In this document: one piece after another, positions 58,861-64,000 of the stretch
Layout: each line of letters begins with the position of its first letter
Position numbering within the stretch: position 1 is the stretch's first letter
DNA from: Monosporascus cannonballus
Lineage: Eukaryota > Ascomycota > Sordariomycetes > Xylariales
DNA length: 64,000 bases
Assembly: GCA_004154925.1 (NCBI GenBank)
Contig: QJNS01000057.1
Span: forward strand, 62,001 to 126,000
Direction of reading: 5' to 3'
Position numbers and translations under genes: made by a program
The notes under the pieces: generated by a model
The model's database searches: none
Seen by the model: only the letters and a program-made list of their open reading frames with translations
Told to the model about the DNA's origin: nothing

Positions 58861-61800
58861 TAGATAACTTTAGTTTGCAATAAAATATTATTATTTAAAA
58901 CGTTTTTAATATTATAAGACATAATACGTTATTATATTTATTGCTTAAAATCTTATGATATTCCTGTTAATATAAACCCGTTAACTTAAGTTTAATAATT
59001 GGTTAAACCGTTAAGCCGTTATACGTTACAAGTTTTTGTTTAGTAGTACTGTTAAACTTTGAGCAATACCGCCGATATTATGTTTATTAGCAAGTAGCCC
59101 GAACAGCCCATTTATCAGGTCCTTAAGGACCTTAATACTGGAATGGAATCCGAAAAAGAAAAAAAGCAGCTTCGCCTTTTTCGAAAGGAAGTTCTTCGAC
59201 GCCTGGATGCTATAAACGAATGCATTATCCAGCTTAAATAAGACAAAAATGACCTTATTACGTTTTTTTAAGCTACCCATAAAAAGCTTAAGGAAAAGGG
59301 AAAAATCCCCGAAACCGGAAAGCCCTTTCGGCCGAACCAGGTTATTTAGCTAAATTTCACCAAAGAATTAAGAAAAGTCCTTAAATCCTTTAAGCCAAAA
59401 TCCTTTAATAAAATTTCGACTAAATTATAATTGTTTTTAACTTAATGCCGAACGTATTTTGGGTATTTTCTTATTCGATTCGTTACGCTTACTACATAAA
59501 TTAAGTTCGCGGTTAAACGATTTACCGGAGATATAGTTATTTGGTTTAAGCCGGTTATAAAAGAATACGTTATTTTGTTAGTCGAAAAACGTAACCCGGA
59601 AGTAATATGGGTATATAACGATTATAAATAATTCGAACAAACGTTAATAAAAGTTTTTAAAATAATAAACGAAAAAATAAAGGCCGAAATATAGATTTAA
59701 TAATTACGATAAAAAGGATCGGTATCCAAATACGGTAATATATTGGTTTAGTTAGTATTTAAATTAAATTGGGAACAAAAAATATTAATAGTTAAATTTT
59801 TCGATAACTTAAAAAAGGAAATATAAGAAGAATTTTTTAAGCTTAATTGGCCTAATTATTTGTTGGATTATATTGTTATGGCAGTTAAAATTAATAACCG
59901 GTAATATGCTTAATATATTAAAGGAATTAAAAGAAAAAACGATAATAAATCTCGATATACGGTTAATATTAACGTTTTTTGGCATAATAATATTTCCCAT
60001 AATATTAAACTAAGCCTTATAAAACTAAAAGCCACTCATAAGAAAAATTGGAGCCAGATTAAGTGCTATAATTGCGAAAAAAAAGGATATAAGGCTTATA
60101 AGTATTTCTTATCTAAGAAATTACGACGGAATAATTGGAAATTTATACCCGAAAAATAACCTAAGGAAAATTAAAAAAACGAAAAATTTATTAACATAAT
60201 TTGGCCTAAATATATATTAGGCTTACTATAGCAAAAGATTTAATAAGGAATGTAAAAAGCCAGGAATTTAACTTAATAAGTAATTAAAAAATAACGGAAT
60301 ATCTTTAAAAAATAATTAAAAAAATATTAGGGCTAAATAAAAAAAGTTTATTCTAGAACCCTTAATTAATACGGTAAAATATATATTATTTATTGCAAAA
60401 AATAAAATTACTTTATTTATAAAAAATTAAAACGGTATATTTATAATAGGATTACCCGTATATATTATAAAGGATTTAACTTTTTTAACAAAACGGAAAA
60501 AAATAAAAACAATAAATAATAATATTAATATTTTCGATTTATAACCCCTAAAAACAATTTTCTTTAATTAACAGTAACAAAAAGCTAGCCTAAAGGAAAA
60601 TAGTACCCGTAAGAAAACCCTTTTTATTATTATAAGTAATATAATTATTAAACGAAAAAGGAGTTAATTTAATATATTGTAAAAAAATATTGCCAAAAGG
60701 TTATTACGGATTTTTATTTTCAATTAACATTTATTACAAATCCCGATAAACGATAAATTTTAAAAAAAGAAATTTAACGATTTATACGAAATTTTTAATA
60801 AAAAAAATAAAGCTTAATAAGAAATTATACGCCATACTGAAAAACAATTTACTTAATAAGGAAAAAAAATTTAACAAAATTAAAAATAATTAATATAATT
60901 CGAAGGCATAATACGCCAACAAGAATAATAAATATAACAGCTTAACGCGCTGTATAAAAAAATATAGATAAAATTCAACAAATTCGAAAAAAAATTAAAA
61001 AATGAAAATTATTTATAAAAAAGTTGCAAAATAACGAAACCTAAAAAAATCAAAATAAACTTCCAAAAAAGGTTTTAAACGCGATAATAAAAACCTTTAA
61101 TAACCTTATTACCTTAAATATACGAATCGGAATATATTGGTATACCATAATAATAAATTACGGAGCTTTAAGTAAAAATTATATTATACCGGATATGGTT
61201 AACGAATTTAAATTATTATAAAAATATAAATTAAAACCTTATATAACGATAAACACCGAAGGTTAAGATTTCGCTTATAATAACAGAAAAATTTTATGCG
61301 AAATTAATTATTTCGAAATTTTTATCCAAAAACAATATTAAATAATGGATTTCGATATCGTTTTATTCGGAAATTATAATATAATTTTAGGAAAATTATA
61401 AATATACCAGTACGAAATTTTAATTAATGGAAAAACTGGTTAGGTAAAATTCGTTTTACTCCCCGTCAATAAACAAAAAAAAAATTAAAATTTTAATATT
61501 CGATCGAAAATAACGACAAATATAAACATAAAAATACGATAAATACTTTATTACCTAAAAGGATAAAATATAAAAAAAAATAAGCATTAAAAAAAATATA
61601 ACGTATTATTATTATTATTAAAACAAAGTTACGGTAATTAAATAACAATTTAAAATAATAGCCCTAAAAGTTAAAAAATTTAATTAATATGCCATTATAA
61701 TATTATAAATATAAGCAATTTTTTTAAAAAAAAACTAAATACGAAATTACCAAAATATAACGAATAAGATTACGAAATTATCTTTAAAAAAGGTTTTTTA

Positions 61801-64000
61801 ATAAAGTTTTACCCTATTTATAACCTTAACGGAAATAAGTTATACGTTTTCCAGGAATACCTAAAAAATCGGTTATAAAAAAGATGGATTCGACCTTTAA
61901 AGTTACCGGTAAAATACCCTATATTTTTCGTACTTAAAAAAAATAAAAAGCTATAACTTATAGTTAATTATTAGCAACTGAACGATATTACTGTTAAAAA
62001 CCGAACGTTATTATCCTTAATTACAAAAATAAAAAACCGATTTTATAAAATTAAATAATTTATAATATTCGATTTTAAAAATAAATATAATTTTATTAAA
62101 ATTAAAAAAAATACGAATAAAAAATAACATTTAAAATAAAATACGGATTGTTTAAGTATTTGATTACGCTAATAAGATTTACGAACGTATTAATAATTTT
62201 TTAACGGATAATAAATTATGTATTACGAAAATATCTCGACATTTTTGTTATATATTACCTTAATAATATTTTTATCTTTTTAGAAACGGAAAAAATATAC
62301 GTAAAATACGTTTATAAAATTCTTTAAGCTTTACAAAATGTAAAATTATTAATTAATGCAAAAAAAAAACTAATTTTATAAGTAAAAAATGGAATATTTA
62401 AAACATATTATTACCCCAAAACATATTAAAATAAACTTAAAAAAATCGTTATAATTACAAAATAATAAACGTTAACGATAATTAAGGAAATATAAATATT
62501 CCTTGGATTCGCTAATTATTATAAAAAATTTATTCGAAATTTTAGCAAAATTGCTATACCCCTAATTAACTTTACTAAAAAAAAAAAATTTAAATAAATA
62601 CCCGAAACAGAAAAAGCGTTTCAAAAAATTAAAAATACGATTATTAACGAACTAATGCTAATTATGTACAATCCAAATCGCCCTGTCAAACTAAAAACCG
62701 ATATTTCGGATTACGTATTAAACATAATAATCAAATAACAAAATAATTAAGGCAAATTACACCTTATTATATTTTTTTTATATAAGTTAAAAGAAATTAA
62801 GTTTAATTACAGTATTCCAAATAAAGAATTTATAATTATTATTATGGCATTCCGCAAATTTAGGCATTTCCTAAAAGGAAATTTGCACTAGGTTAAGGTT
62901 TATACGGATTATTAAAATCTTACCCGATTTACCATAACCAAAAAACTTACCGGACGATAATTACGATATACAAAAAAATTGGCGAACTTCGATTTCGTTA
63001 TTATTTATAAAGAAAATTTAAAAAATAACAGAGCAAATACCTTAAATAAATAATTAAACCTTAAGAAAAAATTGGTCAAAATTAATTATACAATTTTTGA
63101 TATTACCACAAAAAGATATTTACGCCTACGATAAATTATAATAATTCGGGTAACATTTTTAAACATATATCAGAAAATCCAGCAATATAATAACGGTTTT
63201 CTAAAAAACCAAAAAACGGACAAAATACAGGTTCTAGAAAAATATTAAATGGATTTAATACAAAACATATACGAACATCAGTTATATAGATATTCAGAAA
63301 TCTATAAAACCTTAAAACAATTTTAACATACGTATTTTTTTCTTAAAATAAAAACGATAATTCAAAAAGTACGATAACAATATAACCTTTATAATAAAGC
63401 CAAAGCACAACGATATAAACCTTATAAAAAATTATAACCATTACCGGTCTTAAAAAAATCTTAAAATTCGATTATTATAGATTTTATCATTAAACTTTTT
63501 TTATCCGAAAATCTAACGATAAAAATATATTACGATAATATTTTCGTCATCGTCGATCGGTTCACAAAATTTTCCTATTTCTTACCTTATCATAAGGATA
63601 TTAACGCAAAACAAATAACATACATTTTCTTCAAAAATATCTTTAGCATATACGGATTACCAATAGAAATTATTTCAGATAAAAATTCGATATTCATATC
63701 TAAATTTTGATAAGGCCTTATAACATAAATCGGCCTAAACCACAAATTATTTAATACATTTAAACCATAAATAAACAAACAAACGGAACGGCTAAACCAA
63801 ATATTGGAAATATACTTATAATATTACGTTAATTACGAATAAAATAACTAAATTAAGAAATTACTTATTATTTAATTAGCCTATAATACCAGTTACCACG
63901 AAAATATTAAAATAATATTAATTAACGCAAATTTTGGCTTTATTCCAAAAATTTATAAAAAAACGCATAATAACGGTCCAGTTAATATCAAAATAATCTT
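58571..64000 (+). mobile_element. RIP-mutated Ty3/gypsy retrotransposon, truncated by window end
   Basis: Domain remnants appear in the order gag, reverse transcriptase, RNase H, integrase, as in Ty3/gypsy elements. Gag: coiled-coil-like EKEKKQLRLFRKEVLRRLDA near 59150-59210, and a zinc knuckle at 60061 onward, KCYNCEKKGYKAYKYF, where the His and the last Cys of CX2CX4HX4C are both Tyr. Reverse transcriptase: the catalytic box near 62256-62270 reads YLNN instead of YLDD, and [19 protein letters not shown] follows at about 62494-62550. RNase H: NPNRPVKLKTDISDYVL near 62670-62720. Integrase core: VDRFTKFSYFLPYHKDINA (about 63552-63608) and IYGLPIEIISDKNSIFIS (about 63646-63700). Stops fill every frame and the changes are C-to-T or G-to-A in type, so the element is dead. 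The right end continues beyond 64000. Confidence 0.9.

Noticed and set aside
58201..64000. Repeated short A/T motifs that could be taken for a CRISPR-like or tandem array
   Set aside because: There is no regular spacing or conserved repeat unit; the texture is explained by RIP mutation of a retrotransposon in a eukaryotic genome.

Overview
The window is nuclear DNA from a filamentous ascomycete (Pezizomycotina, most likely Sordariomycetes). The evidence is short GT-AG introns of about 50-130 bp with CTRAY-like branch points, strictly fungal families (Atg13, Hse1, Pam16, an asco-laccase, a Goodbye-type STAND NTPase, GH125), and AT-rich tracts where transposons have been mutated in the manner of RIP (repeat-induced point mutation, C:G to T:A). 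Genes are sparse and separated by 0.6-5 kb of DNA in which I recognise no coding sequence.

Layout, left to right: 3' end of a GH125 exo-alpha-1,6-mannosidase (+, 2-473); DHA1 multidrug MFS transporter with six exons (-, 1317-3238); glycerate 2-kinase (+, 4738-6114); ATG13 (+, 8655-11589); RIP-degraded piggyBac-like transposase (-, about 12.5-13.6 kb); HSE1, the ESCRT-0 subunit (+, 14349-16727); degenerate RNase H-like protein (-, 19771-20556); secreted GDSL/CE16-type esterase (-, 21438-22734); DUF8035-like, Arg/Asp/Ser-rich protein (-, 24653-26338); PAM16/TIM16 (-, 29051-29607), divergent from YIP1 (+, 30352-31354); psq/CENPB helix-turn-helix protein without a DDE domain (+, 33963-34739); frameshifted anion:cation symporter-family MFS transporter (+, 35862-37529); 1679-residue Goodbye-STAND-ZZ-like protein (+, 38714-43811), convergent with an alcohol acetyltransferase-family protein (-, 44445-46052); tandem-chromodomain protein (-, 48176-49400); laccase (-, 51337-53175); a long gene-poor stretch; and a RIP-mutated Ty3/gypsy retrotransposon running off the right edge (about 58.57-64.0 kb).

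The genes do not form one pathway or biosynthetic cluster. Four are conserved housekeeping genes of autophagy (ATG13), endosomal sorting (HSE1), ER-Golgi traffic (YIP1) and mitochondrial import (PAM16). The others are accessory genes: transporters, secreted enzymes, an NLR-like STAND protein, and transposon-related or chromatin proteins. The most distinctive items are the STAND/ZZ-like architecture, the RNase H fold with altered catalytic positions, the ATG-only first exon of PAM16, the tandem chromodomain protein with one degenerate cage, the psq/CENPB protein with a possible decayed relative at 24 kb, and two transposon relics whose catalytic residues carry RIP-type changes.

Exon boundaries were worked out by hand from splice sites, reading phase and family similarity. 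No database search was run.
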